Below are positions 52,182 through 59,407 of a stretch of DNA of 59,407 nt, piece after piece. Positions within the stretch are counted from its first letter, which is position 1. Each line of letters begins with the position of its first letter. The notes beneath the pieces were generated by a model that saw nothing but the letters and a program-made list of their open reading frames with translations, had not been told where the DNA came from and did not search any database. Position numbers and translations under genes: made by a program. The stretch comes from Flavobacteriaceae bacterium (lineage in GTDB: Bacteria > Bacteroidota > Bacteroidia > Flavobacteriales > Flavobacteriaceae), in contig JALWUJ010000053.1 of the NCBI GenBank assembly GCA_027080135.1, forward strand, positions 1-59,407, in the 5' to 3' direction.

Positions 52182-53279
52182 TTGGATGAAACCCTTTCAT
52201 ATAGAAAAATAATCCACGTAGATATGGATGCGTTTTACGCTTCGGTAGAGCAATTGGACAATCCCGAATTGCGTGGAAAACCAGTTGCTGTTGGCGGAAG
52301 TTCAAAACGCGGAGTGGTAAGTGCCGCTAGTTATGAAGCTCGAAAATTTGGAGTTAGAAGTGCTATGAGTAGTGTGATTGCTCTTAAAAATTGTCCTGAG
52401 TTAATCTTTGTAAAGTCAAACTTTAAACGATATCACGAGGTCTCGGACCAAATAAGAAAAATATTTCACGAATACACCGATTTGGTAGAACCACTTTCTT
52501 TAGATGAAGCCTATCTTGACGTTACCGAAAACAAAAAAGGGAATCCGAGTGCGACTTTAATTGCTGAAGAAATAAGACAAAAGATTAAAGAAAAAACAGG
52601 ATTGAATGCTTCTGCTGGAATTTCCATCAATAAATTTATTGCTAAAATTGCAAGTGATATCAACAAACCAAACGGACAAAAAACAGTACCTCCCGATGAG
52701 GTTTTAGAATTTTTAGAAAGACTGGATATCAAGAAGTTTTATGGAGTTGGAAAAGTAACCGTAAAAAAAATGTATCGCTTAGGAATTTTTACTGGACTGG
52801 ATTTAAAACAAAAATCGAAAGCGTTTTTAGAAGAGAATTTTGGAAAAAGTGGTCGGTATTATTATCACGTAGTTCGAGGAGAACATCACAGTCCTGTAAA
52901 ACCTTCGAGAACCCGAAAATCATTAGCTGCTGAACGCACTTTTAGTGAGAATATCACTTCAGAAATATTTATGCTAAAAAAGCTAGAAACCATTGCCGAA
53001 GAAGTAGAACGCCGTCTTAAAAAAAGCAAAGTCGCTGGAAAAACCATTACTCTTAAAATTAAATACAGTGATTTTACACTCCAAACCCGAAGCAAAACTT
53101 TGCCTTTGTATATTTCGACCAAGGAATTAATTCTTGAAAATGTTAAAGAATTGTTATTTCAAGAACCCATGAAAAACTCGGTACGGTTGTTGGGAATAGC
53201 CCTATCGAATCTGAACAACGAAAAAGGAAAAGTTCCTAAAGAAAAAGTGGTGGCGGTTCAATTACAATTTGATTTTTAA
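52182..53279 (+). CDS. dinB: DNA polymerase IV (Y family)
   Basis: 365 residues from a TTG (MDETLSYRKIIHV); an ATG four bases later is out of frame and ends quickly. HVDMDAFYASVEQ and LSLDEAYLDVT carry the catalytic carboxylates. The helix-hairpin-helix/thumb region and little-finger domain (RKSLAAERTFSENITSEIFM...LKIKYSDF) follow. The C-terminal QLQFDF is a sliding-clamp-binding motif. It performs error-prone translesion synthesis. The last 152 bp are duplicated at 55733-55884. Confidence 0.94.
   Translation: MDETLSYRKIIHVDMDAFYASVEQLDNPELRGKPVAVGGSSKRGVVSAASYEARKFGVRSAMSSVIALKNCPELIFVKSNFKRYHEVSDQIRKIFHEYTDLVEPLSLDEAYLDVTENKKGNPSATLIAEEIRQKIKEKTGLNASAGISINKFIAKIASDINKPNGQKTVPPDEVLEFLERLDIKKFYGVGKVTVKKMYRLGIFTGLDLKQKSKAFLEENFGKSGRYYYHVVRGEHHSPVKPSRTRKSLAAERTFSENITSEIFMLKKLETIAEEVERRLKKSKVAGKTITLKIKYSDFTLQTRSKTLPLYISTKELILENVKELLFQEPMKNSVRLLGIALSNLNNEKGKVPKEKVVAVQLQFDF
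53128..53279 (+). repeat. 3'-end repeat A of dinB (host-gene copy)
   Basis: 152-bp ungapped match to 55733-55884 with 7 substitutions by eye (4 synonymous, 3 non-synonymous). It ends at the TAA stop and bounds the inserted block. Confidence 0.92.
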
Positions 53280-53285
53280 ATAGAG

Positions 53286-54476
53286 TTAGCCTTTTTTTAA
53301 TATTTTTTTAGTTACAACACCTTCTTCAGTTTGTAATTGCATAAAGTAGATACCATTACTAAAGTTTGAAACATTAATGGTATTTATGCCTAGCAAAAAC
53401 TTTCCCTCTTTTACTATTTTTCCATGGATGTTAAATAGTTTAAACGTAGTTTTTGACTTCGTTGAAACAACTAAAAAATCTGTTGTAGGATTAGGGTATA
53501 TCTTGACGAAGGATTGATTAAAATCGAAAACACTTAATGCTTCACATTCTTCTTCGTTATTAACAAAAGTAGTATTGGCATCAATAGACCAATCCTCTAA
53601 ATAGGAAGCACTTGCGTTATCTACAAAAATACAATCAAGATTAGACGACGTGGCATCAAAATAAATTATTGAAGCGTTATTGCCGTTTCTTATATCTATA
53701 TTATTTAATTGAGCATTGGAATGAGCAACAAGTCTTTCTAAATTAATATTCTCTGTAAGTATTAATGAAGACAAATTATTATTTATACAACCTAGATTAT
53801 TTAATTGAATATTATTAGATGTTTCTAAATTTTCTATGCTATTATGTCCAATATTTAAAGTTGTTAATTCGATATTTTGAGAAATATCTATACTTGTTAA
53901 TTGATTGTCCCATGCAATTATATCTGATAAAACAACACATTGAGTAATGTTTAAATTGGTAAGTTGATTGCTATGGCAATCGAGCAAAGTAAGTGAAGAA
54001 CATTGAGAAAGATCTAAACTGATTATCTGGTTTTCATAACATTCAATAGTGTGTAAATAAGAACTATTTAACTCTAAATTTGTTAAATAATTCCCCATAC
54101 AAACCACCCAAGTTAGCTCAGTATTATTAGATAAATCTAAGGCAGTAAGGTTATTAAATGCACAACCAACTATAGATAGGGCAGTATTTTGAGAAAGGTC
54201 AATACTACTAACTTGGTTATAACTAAAATCTAAAAACTCTAAAGCTATAAAATCTTCAATCCCTGTAAGATCTGTTATTCCATAAAAAGAAGGTAAGTCT
54301 AAAGTAGTAACTGTATTAATATTAGCAGTTAAAACAAGGCCATTATTTGGAATACCATCCCCCATTCCTGTATTTTCTAAATAACCTTCAAAAACAGGAT
54401 CTGGTATTACAGTGTATTGTGCGGAAATAATTGTTGTACTTAACAATAAAAATATAAAAAATATTTTTTTTTTCAT
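53286..54476 (-). CDS. T9SS-secreted leucine-rich-repeat protein
   Basis: 396 residues. A signal peptide ends at ISAQ. About ten LRR units of ~21 residues follow (about 75-290), each like LDLSNNTELTWVVCMGNYLTN. The final ~75 residues (KIYPNPTTDFLVVST ... GIYFMQLQTEEGVVTKKIL) are a type A T9SS sorting domain. It is probably a surface protein for binding or adhesion. It converges with dinB 6 bp away and is co-oriented with the M43 protease gene, 10 bp upstream. Confidence 0.9.
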   Translation of the reverse strand: MKKKIFFIFLLLSTTIISAQYTVIPDPVFEGYLENTGMGDGIPNNGLVLTANINTVTTLDLPSFYGITDLTGIEDFIALEFLDFSYNQVSSIDLSQNTALSIVGCAFNNLTALDLSNNTELTWVVCMGNYLTNLELNSSYLHTIECYENQIISLDLSQCSSLTLLDCHSNQLTNLNITQCVVLSDIIAWDNQLTSIDISQNIELTTLNIGHNSIENLETSNNIQLNNLGCINNNLSSLILTENINLERLVAHSNAQLNNIDIRNGNNASIIYFDATSSNLDCIFVDNASASYLEDWSIDANTTFVNNEEECEALSVFDFNQSFVKIYPNPTTDFLVVSTKSKTTFKLFNIHGKIVKEGKFLLGINTINVSNFSNGIYFMQLQTEEGVVTKKILKKG

Positions 54477-54486
54477 AAATTGTATT

Positions 54487-55634
54487 TTAATGATTTATAA
54501 TAATCTGTTTAATAGTTAGTTCTCCATTTTCAAAAAAATGAAGATAATAAATTCCTTCATCTAAGGAAGATACATCTAGGGTATTTAATACATTTTGGCT
54601 TTCTCCAGAAAGTACTACATTACCATAACTATCGCATAAATTAAAAGTGTAAATAGTGTTAAATGCCTTGTTTGTTAAATCTAAGTTTAAAACTTCGTTT
54701 GAAGAATTTGGATAGTAATTAAGTAATGAAGTAGCACAAGGATTTACTGCCGAGTTAGAATATGTTGAAACCAATTGAAGAAAAGGAAATACTGCTAAAG
54801 CTGTTTTTATTCTTTTACTTTGCTCAAATGTTAAATATTCCATACAATAGGGATGAGAATAAGACATGATGTTTTTTTCGTCTGGGTCATACCAATCTCC
54901 ATTATCCTCAACCCCACTTCCTGTCCATTCGCAATTTGATAAATCTATATTAAAACCCATATTAGGGTCTGCTGGAGTATCTGTAATATAATCTCCACAA
55001 ACATCAGAGTTTGAACCATCTACAAGTTCATCACATGCATCTGGGTCTTCGTTTGAATCTTCTCCATGATGTGTATGCCATAAATTAAACACGTGTCCCA
55101 TTTCGTGAGAAAGAATGTGAGATTTTGGCAACGAATATAAAAGCTCTTCATATCCTACAAAATAACCAGTAACCATAAGCTTTGAAGTTTCTCCTACATT
55201 TGTTGTTGAACCATAACCCAATCCAGTAACAGGGTGTACAACAGAATCATCAAACAAATAAATATCTACTCCATCTTGATTCTCTGGTAAAGAAAGCCAA
55301 TAACCAGCAGGATTATCAAATATAGCCGTATCATCAATATAATTTATAATATTATCCCAATCAAAATATATTTGATATGGATTAAAATCAAGATCTAGAT
55401 AACTTAACGCCTCATTAACATCTGAAATAGATTGTCCACCAGTATGGTTATCTTTTCTAATCACATGAACATATATTTTAACACAAAAAGCATACTGTGA
55501 ATAATCTGGGTGTGTTGTATTTAACAGAAGGGATTTATTTGGAGAATAATCTGAGGTAATACAGTAATCTTGACCCTTAATACTAAAAGTAAACAAAAGA
55601 ATTAATAGCGGTAAGTAGCGGTAAGTTTTTTCAT
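54487..55634 (-). CDS. T9SS-secreted M43 metalloprotease; signal peptide frame broken
   Basis: The ORF track begins at a TTG (55596), inside the signal peptide. The only nearby ATG (55634) is in another frame: ATG-A6-CTTACCGCTA-CTTACCGCTA. A7, or a third 10-bp copy, would join it to YRYLPLLILLFTFSIKGQ, a clean signal peptide. The mature part has HEMGHVFNLWHTHHG (HExxHxxxxxH) and Met-turn EKNIMSYSHP, as in M43, and ends in a T9SS-like domain (NSSNEVLNLDL ... EGIYYLHFFENGELTIKQIII). It is the upstream gene of the dinB-linked block. Confidence 0.8.
55606..55631. repeat. 2 x 10-bp tandem repeat (TAGCGGTAAG) plus T6 at the protease start
   Basis: TAGCGGTAAG at 55606-55615 and 55616-55625, then T6 (A6 on the coding strand). 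Both are plausible slippage sites between the ATG and the signal peptide. Confidence 0.7.
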
Positions 55635-55732
55635 AATTGTTGCATTATCTAATAATTATGAATAAATATACAAAAAAAATGATTATTAAAATAATAACAA
55701 TACTCATCATATATCTAATTATGATTAACATG

Positions 55733-55884
55733 TAATTCTTGAAAATGTTAAAGAATTGTTATTTCAAGAACTCATGAAAAACTCGGTACGGTTGTTGGGA
55801 ATAGCCTTATCGAACCTGAACAACGAAAAAGGAAAAGTTCCAAAAGAAAAAGTAGTGACGGTTCAATTACAATTTCATTTTTAA
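55733..55884 (+). pseudogene. Detached dinB 3' end (repeat B)
   Basis: 152-bp ungapped copy of the dinB end in the same orientation, 2.45 kb downstream. Seven substitutions change three residues, including the clamp-binding end QLQFDF to QLQFHF. There is no start codon or upstream dinB sequence. A GCAAAGACGC-type repeat follows 6 bp after its stop. Confidence 0.92.
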
Positions 55885-55890
55885 TGGAGT

Positions 55891-55916
55891 CTCGCAAAGA
55901 CGCAGAGACCGCAAAG
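55891..55916. repeat. GCAAAGACGCAGAG repeat, intergenic copy
   Basis: CTCGCAAAGACGCAGAGACCGCAAAG, directly after the detached dinB end. The same family forms the N-termini of BatC and the BatD-like protein. Confidence 0.6.
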
Positions 55917-55983
55917 CAAAACAGAAAATAATATATGTGAGAAAACTACTTAATCTTTTTTTTAACCCTAACACACTCACATT

Positions 55984-56787
55984 ATGAAAACTGTAAAAAT
56001 TGTAAGCATTGCTTTAGTTAGCACTATTGTATTCTTCTCTTGTAAAAATGAGGAAAATACTCCCGAAACAATCAATCCTTCATCAACCAATTTAGCTCTT
56101 ATAGAAGCTATTCCTTCCGAAGAAATTTCGACAAACGAATATCTTTATGTCACTGCTTCCACCGGACTTAGTTTAAGAGAATATGCCAATTTACAAAGCG
56201 AAAAACTAGCGGTTATGCCTTACGGAACTCGTGTAAAAGTAATTGCTTCTGAAAAAAAACCAACAATGAAAGTTGGCTCAATTAAAGGTGGAATGGACGA
56301 AATTGAATACAACCAAAAGAAAGGTTTTGCCTTTAATGGTTTCTTATCTAAATATTTCCCACCTGAAAAAGGAATTTCGGCAAAACGATATGCTGAAGAA
56401 TTGAAAGTAGATTTTCCAGACATTTCATTTTTAAAAACGGTTGGAGGAACGGCAAGCAGACCCACCAATACAGAAACATTGATTTTACCTGAAGCACAAT
56501 GGAATGAAGCATTTAATATAGCTCAAAATCTGTTTAAATTTCCAAAAGAATTTGTGTTCCCTTCTTCAAAAGGAAAGGATTTTGAAACCATTAAAGAGAA
56601 AAAGTTTCAGAGAGATGCTTCCAAAGCACTCAAAAGTTCTTGGACAAGTGAATTGCAGGTTTCTCGAAAAGACGAAGCTGTAACAAAAATTGAATATGTT
56701 TATAAAAACAAAGGTTTTTCAAAAGTTGTGAGTATTATAAAAGAAGAAAACTCTATGAAAATTTCAAGCACAGAAATAGTAGAATAA
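55984..56787 (+). CDS. SH3-domain lipoprotein
   Basis: 267 residues. The lipobox is FFSC, then KNEENT. A bacterial SH3 domain (about 48-120: TASTGLSLREYANLQSEKLAVMPYGTRVKVI) precedes an unrecognised C-terminal domain (about 130-267) with ETLILPEAQWNEAFNIAQNLFKFPKEF. It should be anchored in the outer membrane or periplasm and may bind peptidoglycan. It stands alone. Confidence 0.82.
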   Translation: MKTVKIVSIALVSTIVFFSCKNEENTPETINPSSTNLALIEAIPSEEISTNEYLYVTASTGLSLREYANLQSEKLAVMPYGTRVKVIASEKKPTMKVGSIKGGMDEIEYNQKKGFAFNGFLSKYFPPEKGISAKRYAEELKVDFPDISFLKTVGGTASRPTNTETLILPEAQWNEAFNIAQNLFKFPKEFVFPSSKGKDFETIKEKKFQRDASKALKSSWTSELQVSRKDEAVTKIEYVYKNKGFSKVVSIIKEENSMKISSTEIVE

Positions 56788-56872
56788 AAATTAGCGATAG
56801 GACGGCTTTGAGTCATCCTATCGCTTTTAAAATACCGTATTAATTTTGTAATTTGGCAACAAATAAAAAGCA

Positions 56873-57766
56873 ATGCCAGGATTTCCTCCCATTATACTTT
56901 ATGCAATTCCGTTTTTTGTGATTTCTATGCTTTTAGAATTGTATGTAACACTTAAAAAAGACATAAAAACCTATACTGCAAAAGATGCTTTTTCTTCTAT
57001 AGCAATGGGTTTGGGCAATGTAGCGATTGGCTTTTTAAGTAAAATGATTGTTTTAGGTGCCTTGCTATATGTGTATGAAAACTTTCGCTTATTTACGATT
57101 CCTATCACTTGGTGGAGTTTTGTTTTGTTGTTTTTTGCAGACGATTTTTCGTATTATTGGTTTCACAGAGTTTCCCACGAAAATAGATTGTTTTGGGCAT
57201 CGCATGTGATTCATCATTCTTCAAAACATTATAATTTAAGTACCGCTTTACGGCAAACTTGGACGGGCGGATTTTACTCTTTTTTGTTTTGGTTATGGCT
57301 TCCTTTAATTGGTTTTCATCCCGGAATGATACTATTTCAGATGGGAATAAGTTTAATATACCAATTTTGGATTCATACCCAAGTGATTCAGAAAATGCCT
57401 AAATGGTTTGAAGCAGTTTTTAATACTCCTTCGCATCACAGAGTTCATCACGGAAGCAATCCCATATATTTAGATAGAAATCACGCAGGAATTTTAATTA
57501 TTTGGGACAAGCTATTTGGAACCTTTCAGCCCGAATTAGAAGAAGAAAAAGTAACTTATGGTTTAGTTAGTAACATAAATACTTACAATCCCATTATCAT
57601 TGCTTTTAAGGAATGGATTGCTCTTTTTAAAGATGCTTTTACTGGAAATAAATCTTTAGCAAACCGAATAAAATACCTCTACAAACCTCCAGGTTGGACA
57701 CATGATGGAAGCGGAAAACTATCGGAAGATTTACGAAAAGAGTGGTTAAAAAATCAAGCTAACTAA
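56873..57766 (+). CDS. Sterol desaturase/fatty acid hydroxylase family protein
   Basis: 297 residues with about five hydrophobic helices. The histidine clusters HRVSH, HVIHHSSKH and HHRVHHG form the di-iron site of the fatty acid hydroxylase superfamily. It is an inner-membrane oxygenase whose lipid substrate cannot be told from sequence. It converges with pyk, overlapping by 8 bp. Confidence 0.9.
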   Translation: MPGFPPIILYAIPFFVISMLLELYVTLKKDIKTYTAKDAFSSIAMGLGNVAIGFLSKMIVLGALLYVYENFRLFTIPITWWSFVLLFFADDFSYYWFHRVSHENRLFWASHVIHHSSKHYNLSTALRQTWTGGFYSFLFWLWLPLIGFHPGMILFQMGISLIYQFWIHTQVIQKMPKWFEAVFNTPSHHRVHHGSNPIYLDRNHAGILIIWDKLFGTFQPELEEEKVTYGLVSNINTYNPIIIAFKEWIALFKDAFTGNKSLANRIKYLYKPPGWTHDGSGKLSEDLRKEWLKNQAN

Positions 57767-59189
57767 TCTGAGAAACTCGAAGCGTATTTACCATCCCTTT
57801 TTCTTTCACCGGCATTGCTGCAAGGTTAATTAAGTAATCATTTTCTTGAACAAAACCTTTTTCGAAAGCTATTTCATTTACATCTTTTACCGTTTCGTCT
57901 GTACTAACATATTTATCGTAATAAAACGATTTTACGCCCCATAATAAATTAAGTCTAGACAGAATACGTTTGTTGGAAGTAAACACTAAAATATGTGCCG
58001 CTGGACGCCAAGCAGAAATCTGAAACGCCGTATAACCACTATTGGTTAAAGTACAAATTGCTTTGGCTTTTATCTCGTTTGCCATATGTGCTGCGTGATA
58101 ACAAATAGATTTGGTAATATACCTTTCGGTTTTAATGGAAGGCGGTTTTTGTGGAACCGAAATTAATGGTGAATTTTCAACTTTACTTAAAATATCAGCC
58201 ATTTTCTTGATTACTTCAACAGGATATTTTCCAACAGAAGTTTCCCCAGAAAGCATCACGGCATCTGCTCCATCCATCACAGAATTTGCTACATCGTTTA
58301 CCTCAGCTCTTGTAGGCGTAAGCGAATCGATCATCGTTTCCATCATCTGAGTGGCTATAATTACAGGAATCCTTGCTTTTTTTGCAGTTAATACCAATTG
58401 TTTCTGAATTAAAGGAACTTCTTCAGCAGGAACTTCCACACCTAAATCACCACGAGCTACCATTAGTCCGTCACAATAAGCAACAATTTTTTTAATGTTA
58501 CCGACTCCTTCAGGTTTTTCAATTTTTGCAATAATGGGTATTTTATAATCACTGTGTTTAGCGATTAATTTTTGTAATTTCTTTAAATCTTTGGCATATC
58601 TTACAAATGATAATGCAATCCAATCTACTTCTTGAGAAATGGCAAAAATAGCATCTCTTTTGTCTTTATCTGTTAATGCTGGTAATGACAATTTAGTATT
58701 GGGAAGATTTACTCCTTTTCTAGAGTTTAATATTCCTCCTTGAATAACCCTTGTCTTTACGGTATCAACACCATTTGTATCTGTTACTTCAAAAATAAGT
58801 TTCCCGTCATCTACTAAAATTCGTTCTCCCACATTTACATCTTCAGGAAAATTATTATAATTCATATAAACCCGTTTTTGGGTTCCTTCAAATTCTTTGC
58901 CTGTACAAAAATCTAATTCATCACCATCCTTTACTTCAACTCCTTCTTTCATCATACCTACTCGTAATTTTGGTCCTTGTAAATCGGCAAGAACTGCAGT
59001 ATTAGTTCCAAGCTCTTCACCGAGTTCTCTGATTATTTTAATGTTTGATTTTACAATATCATAATCGGCGTGAGAAAAATTAATTCTGAAAACATCAACG
59101 CCTTCTAAAATCATATTTTTCATAATCTCTCTTCTACTTACGGCTGGCCCTAAGGTTGCCACAATTTTTGTTCTTTTCTGATTTGGCAT
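57759..59189 (-). CDS. pyk: Pyruvate kinase
   Basis: 476 residues. KRTKIVATLGPAV, FRINFSHADYD, the catalytic lysine region IIAKIEKPEG, MVARGDLGVEVP and IIATQMMETMIDSLTPTRAEV are all canonical, and a C-terminal regulatory domain is present (about 350-476). It makes pyruvate and ATP from PEP and ADP. The upstream IPExxxVDY-type gene ends 3 bp before its ATG, so the two are co-transcribed. Confidence 0.96.
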   Translation of the reverse strand: MPNQKRTKIVATLGPAVSRREIMKNMILEGVDVFRINFSHADYDIVKSNIKIIRELGEELGTNTAVLADLQGPKLRVGMMKEGVEVKDGDELDFCTGKEFEGTQKRVYMNYNNFPEDVNVGERILVDDGKLIFEVTDTNGVDTVKTRVIQGGILNSRKGVNLPNTKLSLPALTDKDKRDAIFAISQEVDWIALSFVRYAKDLKKLQKLIAKHSDYKIPIIAKIEKPEGVGNIKKIVAYCDGLMVARGDLGVEVPAEEVPLIQKQLVLTAKKARIPVIIATQMMETMIDSLTPTRAEVNDVANSVMDGADAVMLSGETSVGKYPVEVIKKMADILSKVENSPLISVPQKPPSIKTERYITKSICYHAAHMANEIKAKAICTLTNSGYTAFQISAWRPAAHILVFTSNKRILSRLNLLWGVKSFYYDKYVSTDETVKDVNEIAFEKGFVQENDYLINLAAMPVKEKGMVNTLRVSQIS

Positions 59190-59192
59190 TAG

Positions 59193-59407
59193 TTAAAAAA
59201 TTAGATTGTCTTTAGATTTAATTTTATCTGTATCAACTTCATAAGCAGATATTACTTGTTTAATTTCATTAATGGATGAAATTAAATTTCTGGTGGAAAC
59301 TTTTTCATAATCTGAATGAATTTTAAGAAAAAAATCTGCCGTTTTAAATTCATTAATTAAAAAAACTGTAATTGATTTTTCTGAATATAACTCGTTAAAT
59401 AATCCAC
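59193..59407 (-). CDS. IPExxxVDY-type family protein, C-terminal part
   Basis: Not in the ORF track. The minus frame is open from the window edge to a TAA at 59193-59195, encoding about 71 residues that end VISAYEVDTDKIKSKDNLIF. This C-terminus (SAY.VD...KSK.NLIF) and the position 3 bp before pyk match the IPExxxVDY family of Bacteroidota, of unknown function. The N-terminus is outside the window. Confidence 0.75.
   Translation of the reverse strand, partial: GLFNELYSEKSITVFLINEFKTADFFLKIHSDYEKVSTRNLISSINEIKQVISAYEVDTDKIKSKDNLIF

Noticed and set aside
52186-52212. ATG at 52186 as the dinB start
   Set aside because: It is out of frame and stops after eight codons; the TTG at 52182 gives the correct N-terminus before HVDMDAFY.
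53650-54300. Regular AT-rich repeats as tandem DNA repeats
   Set aside because: They encode ~21-residue LRR units; there is no exact nucleotide repetition.
1-59407. tRNA, rRNA, riboswitch or CRISPR genes
   Set aside because: No cloverleaf, rRNA core or regular repeat-spacer pattern was seen by eye; a covariance-model search would be needed to exclude small RNAs.

Overview
The window reads as a chromosomal segment of a low-GC member of the Flavobacteriaceae (Bacteroidota). Evidence: secreted proteins ending in type IX secretion (T9SS) C-terminal sorting domains, many short SP-II lipoproteins, promoters of the TAnnTTTG type, a complete Bat (moxR-DUF58-batABCDE) operon, an IPExxxVDY-type gene next to pyk, and weak Shine-Dalgarno signals. 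No rRNA, tRNA, CRISPR array, integrase or transposase was recognised.

Layout. 1-7.6 kb: a cut-off lipoprotein, DinB-like, ArsC-like, DUF481, EamA, thioesterase, YheT-like hydrolase and SdpI-like genes, then a tight yicC-gmk-nadD operon. 7.6-11.2 kb: an insertion after nadD (T9SS FG-GAP protein, M43 metalloprotease, XRE regulator) closed by a second, diverged copy of the nadD 3' end, then a hicB gene with a frameshifted hicA. 11.9-17.5 kb: gpsA, a small conserved gene, pheS, cvpA, a CDGSH protein, pirin and a TMEM175-like channel. 17.5-27.2 kb: the Bat operon on the minus strand. 27.3-33.4 kb: an accessory stretch with a four-helix-bundle protein, an AlbA_2/Schlafen-type protein, a T9SS protein, a HigA-type antitoxin with frameshifted toxin, and an SPFH/zinc-ribbon pair. 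33.5-40.2 kb: a second insertion (large alpha/beta hydrolase plus two lipoproteins) between a detached ALDH 3' end and the intact ALDH gene, then 3-hydroxyanthranilate dioxygenase. 40.3-51.6 kb: CAP protein, isoaspartyl peptidase, ABM-like protein, then alpha-2-macroglobulin and pbpC separated by a GxxExxY gene. 51.6-55.9 kb: CYTH protein, dinB (Pol IV), and a third insertion (T9SS LRR protein, M43 metalloprotease) closed by a second copy of the dinB 3' end. 56-59.4 kb: SH3 lipoprotein, sterol desaturase, pyk and a cut-off IPExxxVDY gene.

The most striking signal is a three-fold repeated architecture. Downstream of three unrelated housekeeping genes (nadD, an aldehyde dehydrogenase, dinB) lies a 2.4-4.2 kb block of secreted or surface genes. 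In each case the block is transcribed towards the host gene and its far end carries an ungapped, mutated copy of the host gene's 3' end in the same orientation. The copies are about 82, 232 and 152 bp (roughly 84, 96 and 95 percent identical by eye), and similarity stops at or close to the stop codon. No recombinase is present in any block. Two of the three blocks also have an exported-protein gene whose signal peptide is out of frame at a simple repeat: poly(C)10 before the hydrolase, and an A6 run plus a 2 x 10-bp tandem repeat before the second M43 protease. This suggests phase variation or recent disruption.

A second theme is short dispersed repeats that have become part of proteins (NadD, PheS, the alpha-2-macroglobulin, and the N-termini of BatC, the BatD-like protein and BatE), with relatives in intergenic DNA. 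A third is two toxin-antitoxin loci in which the toxin frame is broken while the antitoxin is intact.
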